Source: Protaetia brevitarsis
Lineage: Eukaryota; Arthropoda; Insecta; Coleoptera; Scarabaeidae
NCBI GenBank assembly: GCA_004143645.1
Contig: RXPK01000302.1
Span: forward strand, 2,165,971-2,229,970
DNA: 64,000 bases
Direction: 5' to 3'
Shown here: positions 10,908 through 21,401 of the stretch, piece by piece
Numbering within the stretch: the first letter of the stretch is position 1
Layout: every line of letters starts with the position of its first letter
Translations under genes and position numbers: made by a program
Notes under the pieces: generated by a model
Databases searched by the model: none
The model's input: only the letters and a program-made list of their open reading frames with translations
Told to the model about the DNA's origin: nothing

Positions 10908-11988
10908 ATAAACAGAATTTAAATCATGCATTTTTTACTTTAATAGATAGATAGATAGATAGAGCTTTTAATTGTGTATGCCCAGTAGCAATACTGAAGA
11001 CATATGTCAATGTTTACAGATTACAATTACACAATAAATATAAAACTTAAAATAACTACACATTTGACATGATAGAGATAAATTCCTCAACGGAGTAGAT
11101 GCCAGTGCTCAAGAAGCAACGCCCTTAGTCGACGTTTAAACACTCGTAAACCGGCAAGAGACTTTATATGGTTGGTAACAAAATTAAATAATTTGATTCC
11201 CATCGAAGTAGGGGATCGTCTAGTATTTTCCAGTCTGTTTAGTGGCTCCTTATAGTTCTCTTTTGCTCTTTGTTATAATTATGGATGTCAGAACATTTTA
11301 AAAAAGTTAATTGATTATCAAATATATAACAGAGCAACTCCATAATGTATATACTAGGCAAGGGTAGAATAGCCAATCTCTGAAAGTGCGGGCGACAAGA
11401 TTCGTAACTTCTAATACCCACTAAACATCTCACAATCCTTTTTTGGGCAATAAAAACATCCCGTGATAGTACTGACGAGCCCCAGAATACTATGCCATAG
11501 GTTATTCGCGAATAGACTTCACTATAATAAAACTTTAATAAGTCACTGGAATGCAACACATATTTTAAATTTCTAATTTGATAACAAGAAATGTTAATCT
11601 TTTTAATAAGACATTCACAGTGCGACCTCCAATTCAAATGTTCATCCAGAGTCATGCCTAAAAATTTAATTGTTGTTTTACGCTCTATATGTGAACTGTT
11701 GTACATTACATTTTCGTAGTATTTATCGAATAGCGCGAAGTATGAAAAAACGTAATTAGTTTTAGTTAAATTAAGCCTTAACTTATTGGAAGTAAACCAT
11801 CGGGCCAGCTCACTAAGAAGTCTATTTGCTTCAATTTGTACCTCCACAGGATTCCTGCCGACGACAATGGATGATGTATCATCGGCGTATATAAAAAGGG
11901 ATTGTCGCATAAATAAAACAATGTCATTGATAAAAATTAAAAATAAAATTGGCCCCAATATTGAACCCTGCGGAACTCCGACGTAACA
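10908..11988 (-). mobile_element. 5'-truncated non-LTR retrotransposon with 12-bp TSD
   Basis: The 12-bp sequence GGAAGACATGAT occurs at 10896-10907 and 11989-12000, exactly flanking a minus-strand LINE fragment. This is the mark of target-primed reverse transcription. The element starts inside its RT domain and ends in a (TAGA)n tract (plus strand 10945-10965). About 35 bp of unrelated-looking sequence lies between that tail and the TSD. Confidence 0.82.
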
Positions 11989-11997
11989 GGAAGACAT
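11060..11997 (-). pseudogene. LINE reverse transcriptase, C-terminal half (Jockey/CR1-like)
   Basis: The minus-strand frame reads GVPQGSILGPILFLIFINDI (RT motif 4-5 region), then SLFIYADDTSSIV with the catalytic YADD, a thumb region with IKFLGMTLDEHLNW, and YGIVFWGSS. The main frame stops at 11239. A -1 shift continues the protein to about 11078 with the usual ending (G.KLFNFVTNHIKSL, then FKRRLRALLLEHW). Only the C-terminal half of ORF2 is present because the copy is 5'-truncated. No RNase H is seen. Confidence 0.85.
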
Positions 11998-12000
11998 GAT

Positions 12001-12660
12001 GAATAGACCTTACGCACGCAGTTGCTACTCTTGCAAAAGAAAAGGTACACCTAGATGTTTTACAATAACTGCATTGCTGGAAATTTATTGAATTAAAACT
12101 CCTATCACTTATATTACAAAACTAGTTTTATGTGAAACTTTTTAAAGAAAAAATCAAGTTTAAACAATGAGTTATTTTAATGAGTGATCAGGTTAATTTA
12201 CACAAATTTAATGATTTAGGGAACTGTGCAGTGGTAGGCAATAATCAAAAATTTTAATTCTTGATTCAATAAATTACTATGGCGTTTCCTAAACAATCCA
12301 TTATAAAATAACAAAATAGGAAAACGTTTATGTTTTACAACCAATGTAAGCGTAGAATAGGTAAGTATGCTACCATGAATGCACGTCATTTTAGACCAAT
12401 CCGAATTCCTGTAATTCATGGACAGAATCTTAAAGAAACATCAGTAAATGACTTCGAACAAGACACCACTCTGGCTTTTCGAGAGAGTATCGGTTTAGGA
12501 ATAATGGGTTCCACTTGATTTTTTGACACCAGAATGACTATATTTAAAGCAAAGATGTTAACTTTTTATCTGTTAGTTTTGCTGAATAATAGTATATTTT
12601 AAACCAAGGAGAGGAAAGTGCTGTATTGTAAGCCGCGGGCAAATATTAACACTACAAATG
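12001..12660. other. No recognisable gene
   Basis: AT-rich. The short overlapping frames on both strands (12216-12518) have no recognisable motif. Confidence 0.4.
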
Positions 12661-12665
12661 ATAAG

Positions 12666-12856
12666 AAGTAAAATATGTAATCTTAAATGTTTAATCAATA
12701 CCATATTTTAAATTTTATCAAAAAACATTTATACACGGTGACGCCAAATAAAATCCTCTCACAGGGGATTTTATTTGGCGTCACCTTGTATAAATGTTTT
12801 TTGATAAAATTTAAAATATGGTATTGATTAAACATTTAAGATTACATATTTTACTT
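12666..12856. mobile_element. Near-perfect hairpin MITE (91-bp arms)
   Basis: Positions 12666-12756 are the reverse complement of 12766-12856 with very few mismatches; the loop is 9 bp. The centre contains TATACACGGTGACGCC and its inverse GGCGTCACCTTGTATA, which resemble Tc1/mariner terminal sequences (TATACAGGGTG). It may therefore be two such ends placed tip-outward around the centre. No coding content. Confidence 0.85.
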
Positions 12857-13132
12857 AGCTGCTATAACTTTCTTTTCAGTTGACTTACGTCAGAATTGTT
12901 TTATCAGTTGTAAAGTAGACAAATGAGAAATTCATTATGAATAGGTATACACATCGATCTTAACTCAATGAGAATTTCTTAGAAGATTCGATAGAAATTT
13001 GAACAAACTGTGGCAGACTACAATCTACCAGATCTCGCACAATTCATATAGGAGAAAATATAGACCATGTACGTAATGATGGCTGGAAAGACCAAGAACT
13101 TCGACAAGAAAACGATCCAGGCAGTTAGGCAT

Positions 13133-13572
13133 CTCCCGGCGTTCATTACAGCGAGTGTTAGTGAAAGACTTGCGCCTGTTTCCTTATAAAATCCAAGGAA
13201 CTCACAGGGTTCTGCCTGCAGACCTGGAAAAACGAATGCATTATTGTAATTTGAAAATGAACTTTGAAAACGAAATTCCTGCTTTTTAGAATAAAATCAT
13301 AATGAGCGACAAAGCCCATTTTTGCCTGAATAGAGCCGTGAATATTGCAAAACCACCGATTCTGCGGTAGCGAGAACCCACAAATTATACATCGGCACCC
13401 GCTGCATGATCCAAAAATTACAGTATGATGTGCTGGACAACACAATTGGACTTGATTTTTCTAAGGACGATTACCATAAATGGTAATCGTTACAGAATGA
13501 TGCTAAAACATTTCTTGGCTCCAAAGAATGAAAGAACTTGAAGCTGGAGAATATGTAATATCACTAGGACGT
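13133..13572 (+). pseudogene. Tc1/mariner-superfamily transposase, first half (split gene)
   Basis: Readable with frameshifts: RRSLQRVLVKDLRLFPYKIQ, then MSDKAHFCLN at the first catalytic position (family SDEAHF), SENPQIIHRHPLHDPKIT, GNRYRMMLKHFLAPK, and LKLENM.YH.D leading to the second Asp. TGA or TAA/TAG replace expected Trp and Gln codons. The frame breaks off at about 13572, right where DGA is expected. The sequence resumes at 15765 after a 2.2-kb insertion. Confidence 0.78.
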
Positions 13573-15764
13573 GTTACGGTTTTTTTGCTTCGCTTACCTC
13601 GAATTAGTTCTCCGCTAGTCTTTTCGACAAGCTTTTGTAATCCTATTTTCCCCCTATTTCCGTACTCTACCTTATTTTACTTTCAGAGTTGCACCTACGT
13701 CTTGTAATTCCTCAACGTAAACTTTATCGTTTAATTTTTGGCTTTCAAATTTTGTTTTCTTTCCCATGTTAGTGCGGTCTAGCTAGAATTTATATCTTTT
13801 AGTCTCATTTACTTACAGTCAATTTCCTCATACTTAATACGGTCTTAGATTTTCGTTTAATTTCTTTCAATTTTAGTAAATTCCTTCAATTCTCATTGTG
13901 TGACAGTTGACGTTTTCTTTTTAAGGCTAGGTTTGTTTATTTACAACATGTCGGTATTATCGATTCTCACGCACCCGTTAGGTCTGTTCGATTGCCGATC
14001 GATCGTCTATTCAGATCATTTGATTTTGTGTTTACATCTTTTCGACGTCAGAGGGCAGCTCGATGTCCGTATTTTTATTTTATTTATCTGTCTTCTGATT
14101 GGTTGGATGACGTATTCTTGCTTCCGCTTCCTTCCGGCTTGCTGTCCATTCTTGGTTGTTGTTCAGACGTGTTCTTACGAGTACATCTTCCTATTTTGGA
14201 AATTTTGGGATATTTTCACACATCTGTGGATTTAATTGGAAGATTGCTTGAAATAATCATTGGCTGTGTCTTCGCTTGTGTTTGGTATGGAATTTTTGTG
14301 AATATCACGACTGCTGGGCTCGATATATTGGGATATAATTTGAGAACCACGCTTCTGCAACGCCATTCTGTTTATTTCTTCTCTTCGTTGTAAAACCTCG
14401 TTATTTTAACGGTAAGCAGATCTTGTTATTTCTTTTAAATCACTAACTTTGAGGTTTCTGTGTTTTTAGAGGTTTTTTCAATACCCCTTATTTCTTTGAA
14501 TTTTGGTATCTTCGTTTTGTGTGAGATTTGGAACACCCCGTGCGGCTGAGAACTTCTGCGACCTTTTTAAGTCCCTTCGGAGAATCCTACTTACCTCCTG
14601 TAGAAAGTCAGCGGACCATCTGCTTCGGGCATTACCAAAGTCAGCCCAGAGGCTACGATCTGTTCGGATCGGAGAGGATTTCCAAGGCCGTACTAGCTGT
14701 TTGAGAACAAAGAGCTAAGTTTGCACGTTTTCTTTTTTTATTTGTAAATTTTGTCTGCGTTTAAAAATTGTTTTTAGTAAATAACCAACCCCGATCACTT
14801 TCTAATTTTTTATTCAACGGTACTGTAATTTTTTATGTTATACCAAGGATCGGAGGGTATCATTTAGTTCAGAAAAATAGTTAACTTTAATATTCAGATA
14901 GCTTATTTTTTTTAACGACTTCAAAATATATTTAAAACATCAATCGATTAAATATCGGGGCTGTAATATACAGGGTGGTTCATTCACCACTAGTATAATC
15001 AAGACAAATATTTAGTTTTAATTTTAATAGTTTTTTTTTTTTTACTATAAAACTTTCCTTAAATTTAAAATTAACTTTTAGCCTAAGAATTGCCTTTATA
15101 CAACGTGTGTAAACTGATTGCGTTTTACATTATTTCATTCTTATTTTTATTGTCTTTGTTAACATTTACTGATACAGAGTATCATAGTTATTTGCTTGAA
15201 TTTTAGGTCAATATTTCATTCTTATTTTCTTTGTCGTTATTAAAGTTTACTGATACAGAGTATCATATTTATTCTCTTGAATTTTACGTCATATTTTATT
15301 CTTTTTTTTGACACTCGTTACTAACGTTTACTGATAGAGAGTATCAGATTTATTATTTGAATTTTTTTTTCAATAATACCAACATTTTTTTATTAACCAT
15401 TTTTTTTATAATAAAAGTTTAACTGTTTTATCAGTGAATTCATTCTTTTATTTTTTTGTGTACGAGTTTATTTGCAAACCGTTTTACCCCTCGACTTTTA
15501 TTTAAAATCTTGAATTCCTGCTTATCAGGGGGCATGACAGGGTAAGTAATTCCTAAGCAGGTGGCGCCGAAATTTATTTTCCATCTTGGGTTTGTATTTC
15601 GATCAACCCACTCCTCGCCGACGAGCCGGCTGGCACCCTGCATGATTGCCGATTATCCACCCACTTCTTCGAAGGTTTGTAAAACGGAAGTGCATCACCT
15701 CTTGTCTTTTTATTTTGAGTTTTATTTTTCACGGTACTCGACCGTAACTTTCGGTGCCGGAGAT
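13573..15764. mobile_element. 2.2-kb insertion splitting a transposase (LTR-like, unclassified)
   Basis: The insert starts TGTTACGG just after the split codon region and ends near CCGTAACT at about 15746, an imperfect inverted end pair of the type seen in LTRs. Long T-rich pseudo-frames (13900-14393) lack domains. A TGGCGCCG motif at 15561 resembles a tRNA primer-binding site directly after a CA dinucleotide, so part may be an LTR plus leader. No clear TSD is seen. More than one insertion event is possible. Confidence 0.45.
15133..15375. repeat. Three tandem ~85-bp repeats
   Basis: Three successive copies contain TTTACTGATASAGAGTATCA followed by TTATTNNCTTGAATTTT and TTTATTCTTNTTTT. They lie inside the insertion at 13573-15764. 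Confidence 0.75.
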
Positions 15765-16037
15765 TTAGGTGCCCTGACAATGGCTATTTTGACAAGAATG
15801 TTTCCGGGGCGTCTCATTTCCAGAAACGGCGATATGGCACATCCGCCAAGATCCCCTGATTTAACCGTGCCCGACTTTTGGTTATGGGGTTATCTCAAAG
15901 ATTGGGTTTTTGTAAATCATCCTGAAACTTTAGAAGCATTAACAGCCAATATCTGGGAAGAAATTGCGAACACACCACCTGAGATATTGGAGAACGTAAT
16001 GAAAAGTATAACAAAAGAAATTTTAAGATTTAAATAA
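15765..16037 (+). pseudogene. Tc1/mariner-superfamily transposase, C-terminal half
   Basis: This continues the gene broken at 13572: GA..TMAILTRMFPGRLISRNGD, then HPPRSPDLTVPDFWLWGYLK with the third acidic residue, followed by the usual helical tail (HPETLEALTANIWEEI, ENVMKSITKEILRFK) and a stop at 16035-16037. This half is intact apart from the junction, while the first half is heavily mutated. The two halves are in the same orientation and their sequence meets within a few codons. Confidence 0.85.
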
Positions 16038-16039
16038 CT

Positions 16040-16900
16040 ATTTCTGGTTTACAATATGAGTTTTTATTAATTAACTTCACTTCTATACACCAAAAAAAAA
16101 TGGAATCTAAATTTTGCGCCACCTTAAATAAGAGCTACTGCGATATATTTCCCTCCTGACGCCAAAACAGTTAGTATTAGCGATAATGCATTACCATAGA
16201 CGCAACAAATCACCACAAGAACAGCTATCGATACCCGCATTTGTATAGAAGCCAGAAATTCCGAAATGTTAAAGGAATTCTCGGAAGCCCAGCTCTTGAA
16301 TAATAGATTACCATAATTAGAACAGATAAGCAGCGCTGGTGGCTGTAGTGGAAGCTCTCTCGTGATGACGGCCTTTCCTTATCGAGCAGTACTTTAAGCC
16401 GCAACTGGCAACAGGCCGGGAACCAATTAACCGAAGTCTGAATTCCCTTGAAAGTTCATCGCTTTTACACCGCAGGAGTTTTCGGTTTTTTTTTTTTTCC
16501 GGTCGAACAAAAACAACAACCAAAAAACTTCACGACTTTAACGCACAAACCATATACACCGTGTTTCAAGAAGAAAAGTTTGATTGGTTTTAAAAAAAAA
16601 TATATTCTTTATTTTTTGCTTATACTGAATGCACAAAATACCAGATTTTTAAGTTAAATTTCGAAATAACGCGAAAAATCGACGGTTTTTATTTCTGCAG
16701 ATTTAAAGGACTTTGTAAATATCAAAAACTATGACAGAAAATTTGTTTTTTAGAAAATGATAATTTTAATACTCTCAAGACGCCGTAATTAGGTATTAAG
16801 AAAAAGTTAATAGTGGAAGACCATTAACCACACTTACATCCACTGCTTTTTATAACCTCCTTTTTTTCTTTCTTGTAATTTCCATATATGATAACCTTTC
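16040..16900. other. No recognisable gene
   Basis: Contains poly-T and poly-A tracts and short frames without motifs. Confidence 0.4.
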
Positions 16901-16967
16901 ACAATTACCGGTGTGAATTGGAACAACTTATTACAAAAAAAATAACGTAGTACGGTTCGAGTTACTT

Positions 16968-17740
16968 CGTTTGTACCGTTGTACCACCTTCATTTTCGTT
17001 TGTACCTCAAAGGTAAAAAAAATAGAAAGGGTTAAAAAATTTTAGCAAGCAGTGCAAGATATCAAAAACGGACAACGCCATTCGAAGAGCATTGTTTTGT
17101 ACCGTTTGTACCACTTCGTTTTGTTTGTACTCAAAGGTTAAAAAAATAGAAAGGGTTAAAAAAATTTTTAGCAAGCAAGTGCAAGATATTTCAAACGGAC
17201 ACGCCATTCGAAAGAGCAATTGTTTGTACCCCGTTGTATCACCTTCGTTTTCGTTTGTACCTCAAAGGTTTAAAAAATAGAAAGGGTTAAAAAAAATTAA
17301 CAAGCAAGTGCAAGATATTCAAAAACGGACAACGCCATTCGAAAGAGCATTGTTTGTACCCGTTTGTACCTCCATTTAAATCGTTTGTACTTCCACCAAA
17401 CCGGAAGTAGAAACATTTGAAAATAAGTAAGTTTGGCGAGAGAAATTTCGCTCATTTTTGGATATCGAAAACGCCAACGCTATTTCAAAAGAGCATCGTT
17501 TGTACCCGTTTGTACTCTTTTTACATCGTTTGTACTTCAACAAACCGGAAGTAGTGGACAATTCAAAATATGTCAAAAGAGAGAAATTTGGGTATTTTTT
17601 AAGATATCAAAAAACGGCCAAGGCTATTCGAAAGAGCATCGTCTGTACCCGTTTGTACTTCAACCAAACCGGGACCATTTGAAGATATGAGAGAGAAATT
17701 TCGCTAATCTTTGAGATATCGCACAACGGGCAATGTCATT
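16968..17740. repeat. Foldback left arm, about six tandem units
   Basis: Three outer units carry CCTTTCTATT/AATAGAAAGGGTTAAAA and AGCAAGCAAGTGCAAGATAT. Three inner units instead carry AAACCGGAAGTAG and GAGAGAAATTT. The arm thus has an outer and an inner unit type, and the right arm shows the same order in mirror image. Confidence 0.8.
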
Positions 17741-18130
17741 CGATTCAATGGGTTGAATATGCCGCTACACGACTCAATTGAATATCTTTCTTTATAATCT
17801 CCCTAGGACAGGTCTATAATAATTAGATAATAAGAAAAGTATAATTGGTGTTAAATGCATACATTTACAACCGGTATCTGCAACCAAAGATATAGAAATA
17901 CATAATAAGAGATGGTTTAAAAACAACATACATATTTAAGAATATACTTAAAAGTCTCACAAAGTAAAAATTCAATACATAGTTAATAAATAAATAGTGG
18001 TCATATTACTAGGTTGTCTGACCTAATTTGGCAAAATGCAGAATATCTGTATTTATATGTTTTTTAAAATAGGGGATTGGGAACCTTGGTCAATTAAGAC
18101 AAAAATGTAACATAAACATTGAAAAGAACT

Positions 18131-19480
18131 ACTTACTGTTTCGCTGAAGTACAAACGATTTTAAAAAAGGTGCAAATAGTTGCAAACGATATTCTATAGA
18201 ATAGCGTTAGCCACTTGCGATATCTCAAAAATTAGCAACATTTCTCTGTCCGACATATTTTCGTATATCTCTACTCCGGTTCCCTTTGAGGTACAAACGA
18301 TTTAAAAGGAGGTACGAACGAGTACAAACGATGCTTTTTCGAAAAGCCTTGGCTGTTTTTTTGATACAAAAAAAAAGCCAAATTTCTCTCTTTGACAAAT
18401 TTTGAATTGTCACTACTTCCGGTTTGGTTGAAGTACAAACGATGTAAAAAGAGGTACAAACGGGTACAAACGATGCTCTTTTGAATAGCGTTGGCCGTTT
18501 TTTGATTATCTTAAAAAATACCCAAATTTCTGTCTTTGACATATTTTGAATTGTCACTACTTCCGGCTTGGTTGAAGTACAACGATTGTAGAAAGAGGTA
18601 ACAAACGGGTACAAACGATGCTCTTTCGAATAGCCTTGGCCGTTTTTTGATATCTTAAAAAATACCCAAATTTCTCTCTTTGACATATTTTGAATTGTCA
18701 CTACTTCCGGTTTGGTTGAAGTACAAACGATGTAAAAAGAGGTACAAACGGGTACAAACGATGCTCTTTTGAATAGCGTTGGCCGTTTTTTGATATCTTA
18801 AAAAATACCCAAATTTCTGTCTTTGACATATTTTGAATTGTCACTACTTCCGGTTTGGTTGAAGTACAAACGATGTAGAAAGAGGTACAAACGGGTACAA
18901 ACGATGCTCTTTCGAATAGCCTTGGCCGTTTTTTGATATCTTAAAAAATACCCAAATTTCTCTCTTTGACATATTTTAAATTGTCACTATTTCCGGTTTG
19001 GTTAAAGTACAAACGATGTAAAAAGAGGTACAAACGGGTACAAACGATGCTCTTTTGAATAGCGCTGGCCGTTTTCCGATATCTCAAAAATGAGCGAAAT
19101 TTCTCTCGCCAACTTACTCATTTTCAAATGTTTTTACTTCCGGTTTGGTGGAAATACAAACGATTTAAATGGAGGTACAAACGGGTACAAACAATGCTCT
19201 TTCGAATGGCGTTGTCCGTTTTTGAATATCTTGCACTTGCTTGCTAAATTTTTTTTTAACCCTTTCTATTTTTTTAACTTTTGAGGTACAAACGAAAACG
19301 AAGGTGTACAAACGGGTGCAAAAACATGCTCTTTGAATGGCGTTGTCCGTTTTTGAATATCTTGTACTTGCTTGCTAAATTTTTTTTTAACCCTTTCTAT
19401 TTTTTAACCTTTGAGGTACAAACGAACTGAAGGTGGTACAAACGGTACAAACGAATACAATCGAACCGTACTACGTTTAT
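18131..19480. repeat. Foldback right arm, about nine tandem units (inverted)
   Basis: Inner-type units (CTACTTCCGGTTTGGTTGAAGTACAAACG split over each unit) repeat about seven times from 18131 to 19190. Two outer-type units with CCCTTTCTATTTTTT follow up to 19480. The right arm is longer than the left, so inner units were gained or lost on one side only. Confidence 0.8.
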
Positions 19481-19539
19481 TTTTTTTTAATAAAGTTGCT
19501 TGCCAAGTTCACACCGGTTCACAATTTCAACATTTCAAT

Positions 19540-19605
19540 GATTGCACTAAATTGGACGTACGGTACGTTTCGATAGCAAAGCTATCATCATCAGCAGAAA
19601 TACTG
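19540..19605 (-). ncRNA. Hammerhead ribozyme core (minimal, Penelope-type)
   Basis: The minus strand carries CTGATGA (19588-19594), a stem II of GATAGC/GCTATC with TTT loop (19572-19586), GAAA (19568-19571), a short stem III (ACGT..ACGT), then GTC (19555-19557) as the cleavage triplet. All conserved core residues are present in order. Stem I pairing next to the core is weak (two base pairs by eye), so in vitro activity is uncertain. Position at the element's end matches known Penelope-associated hammerheads. Confidence 0.75.
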
Positions 19606-19698
19606 AACTAAATAACTACACTAAAACTACCCTAATTTTTACCTAAAAAAAGGTCATGTACAATGATCACGGTCATGGCTGACTGCCGTCATGCTTAA

Positions 19699-20030
19699 CT
19701 AGTCACTAATCCTAACTCCGTCTAATCTACTACTTAATAAACCGTAAAGACAAGAATTTAATGGTCCTAAATCTGAATTCATTAAAATATGTTTGTTTTT
19801 ATATATTTCCATACCCTCATAACAATTTAATTGTGCATAGTTGTTTACGCTTTTAATTAATTTTATATTGTCAACTTTATGGTTTTCTTCAAGCATATGT
19901 AGGGCTACACTAGATTTGTCAAACCTTCTGAATTTAAGATGAGCCAAATGCTCCTTGTAACGCGTTTTAATTGATCTTTTAGTTTGCCCATATATACATG
20001 ATCACCATCTTTACAAGATATTTTATAATA
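19699..20030 (-). pseudogene. Penelope-like GIY-YIG endonuclease domain
   Basis: The minus strand reads GQTKRSIKTRYKEHLAHLKF after a one-base disruption of the YIG strand, then SSVALHMLEENHKVD (with the catalytic-region His), NCYEGMEIYKNKH (with Glu) and the C-terminal GPLNSCLYGLL. It lies downstream of the RT in the same element, separated by frameshifted linker sequence. The domain order RT then GIY-YIG is diagnostic of Penelope-like elements. Confidence 0.82.
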
Positions 20031-20315
20031 CCTGATTTGTCCAAATTATCTACTTGATCTTTAGTGTCACCTAAAATATTTTTAAGACTATTATTTGAAG
20101 TAGTAACTATGTCAAGATTGAATTTAGAGAAAATTTTGTGTAGACCTTTCGTGTAACTTGGATAAAATGATAATTTAACATATTTCTTATTTTCCTTGTC
20201 ACTAATTTCTAAAGTACTCGCATTTTTAAATTCTTATTTGTTTTTTATGTTTTCTAATGGTATTATATCAACGTCTTCGGAGAAACCATTAAATGCAGCG
20301 ATTTTAATAATTTCT

Positions 20316-21251
20316 TTAAGTTCTTATTATATCGTTCTGTAGATAGAGGAAATTAAGTAAAGCAATGTACCAAAAATTAATAGCTGCTAGCTTGTTTTTC
20401 CATGAATGGTTTGAATCTTCTGAAATAAATCTGTTATTAGCAGTGGGCTTTCTATATATGTCTATTTCTAATTTATTTTTATTTCTTATTACTAACATAT
20501 CGAGAAAAGCAATCCTATTGTTTGTTTCCTGTTCATGGGTAAACTTAATGGAAGGAAAGTTTGAATTTAGCTGTTCAAGAAAATATCCTAATTGAGCACT
20601 TACTAGTATCAAAAACACAAAAAATGTCATCGACGTATCTAACCCAAACCCGGGGAAAATATGCCAAAGTATTCTGAAGATCGGTTTCAAATTTTCCCAT
20701 AAAGAGGTTAGCTATGAAGGGAGATAAGCTGTTACACATTGCTGCTCCTTCAGTTTGTTGGTAAAAGGTACCGTTGATTTGAAAAAAAAATTGTTTCATA
20801 CAGAGCTTCGCCAAAGAAATGAAACTATCAACTTCATTACTGCCCAACTGATTACCTTTCAAGAAATCTTCTAAATAAGTCAAAGTGATATCAACGGGAC
20901 GCTGGGAAACAGTGAGCTCACATCAAATGAAACTAAAACTTCATTGTCAGTATGTTCAATGTTTTTAATCTTTTCAATGAACGCGTATGAATTTTTAACT
21001 GTTAAATCCGGGGGTTGTACAGGTAAGTGATTGAATTTGTCAGATAGCCATTTGGACAGTAAGTAAGTTGGACTATTGATATTGGAGACAATGGGTCTCA
21101 TGCTCTTCCCTGGTTTATGTATCTTAGGTAAACAATACATCCTAAGTAACACTGGATTTGATACAGTTAGTCTATATCTTAAGTTATCATTAACAATATT
21201 CTTACATTCTAATAAGGTCCTCTTGGTTTTCATTAGCATTACCAGTACCAC
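20316..21251 (-). pseudogene. Penelope-like reverse transcriptase (frameshifted)
   Basis: The N-terminal part reads RMYCLPKIHKPGKSMRPIVS, LLSKWLSDKFNHLP and NEVLVSFDVSSLFPSVP (RT motif A with FDVSSLF). A frame change near 20880 leads to FYQQTEGAAMCNSLSPFIAN (motif B) and VWVRYVDDIFCVF (motif C, YVDD). A further shift near 20600 leads into thumb sequence reading NSNFPSIKFTHEQE, IAFLDMLVIR and IYRKPTANNRFI. All core RT motifs are present, so only frameshifts, not domain loss, inactivate this part. Confidence 0.88.
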
Positions 21252-21401
21252 AGTTTAGAGTATTTTTGTTATTTCAATGATTGCAATCGTTTTTATACTT
21301 ATAGGGAGCCTGAAAATGCCCATATTGGGCCCAAACATGTAGCTTTTACGACAATTATAACAATAACATCAAACAAACACAAATTATAACATGTAATCTA
21401 T

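Larger units (their letters stand above)
16901..19530. mobile_element. Foldback-like element: inverted arms made of tandem repeats
   Basis: The outer ends are inverted copies: ACAATTACCGGTGTGAATTG at 16901 and CCAAGTTCACACCGGTTCAC at 19503. Inside them, 16968-17740 is an array of ~125-150-bp units containing GTACCCGTTTGTAC and CATTCGAAAGAGCA. Region 18131-19480 is an array of the same units in the opposite orientation (GGTACAAACGGGTACAAACG, TGCTCTTTCGAATAGC). A ~390-bp unique core (17741-18130) separates the arms. Long inverted arms of tandem repeats around a short core are the hallmark of foldback (FB) elements. Long frames such as 18225-18701 are repeat artefacts. Confidence 0.8.
19530..21400 (-). 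mobile_element. Penelope-like element with RT, GIY-YIG and hammerhead
   Basis: The minus-strand order is: 5' terminal region (21400-21260), N-terminal and RT coding (21251-20316), GIY-YIG (about 20020-19699), and a 3' part ending in a hammerhead ribozyme. The motif TTGCAATCATTGAAAT occurs at both the 5' end (near 21275) and the 3' end (near 19540). That fits the terminal repeats of Penelope elements. The copy is frameshifted in several places. Confidence 0.85.

Noticed and set aside
13900..14393. Overlapping 111- and 133-codon plus-strand frames, hydrophobic
   Set aside because: T-rich sequence gives Phe/Leu/Ile/Cys-rich peptides by composition; no consistent domain, and it lies inside an LTR-like insertion.
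18225..18701. A 158-codon minus-strand frame with repeated REIWVFFKISKNGQ motif
   Set aside because: It is translation of the tandem units in the foldback arm; units in other phases are broken and no start or domain fits.
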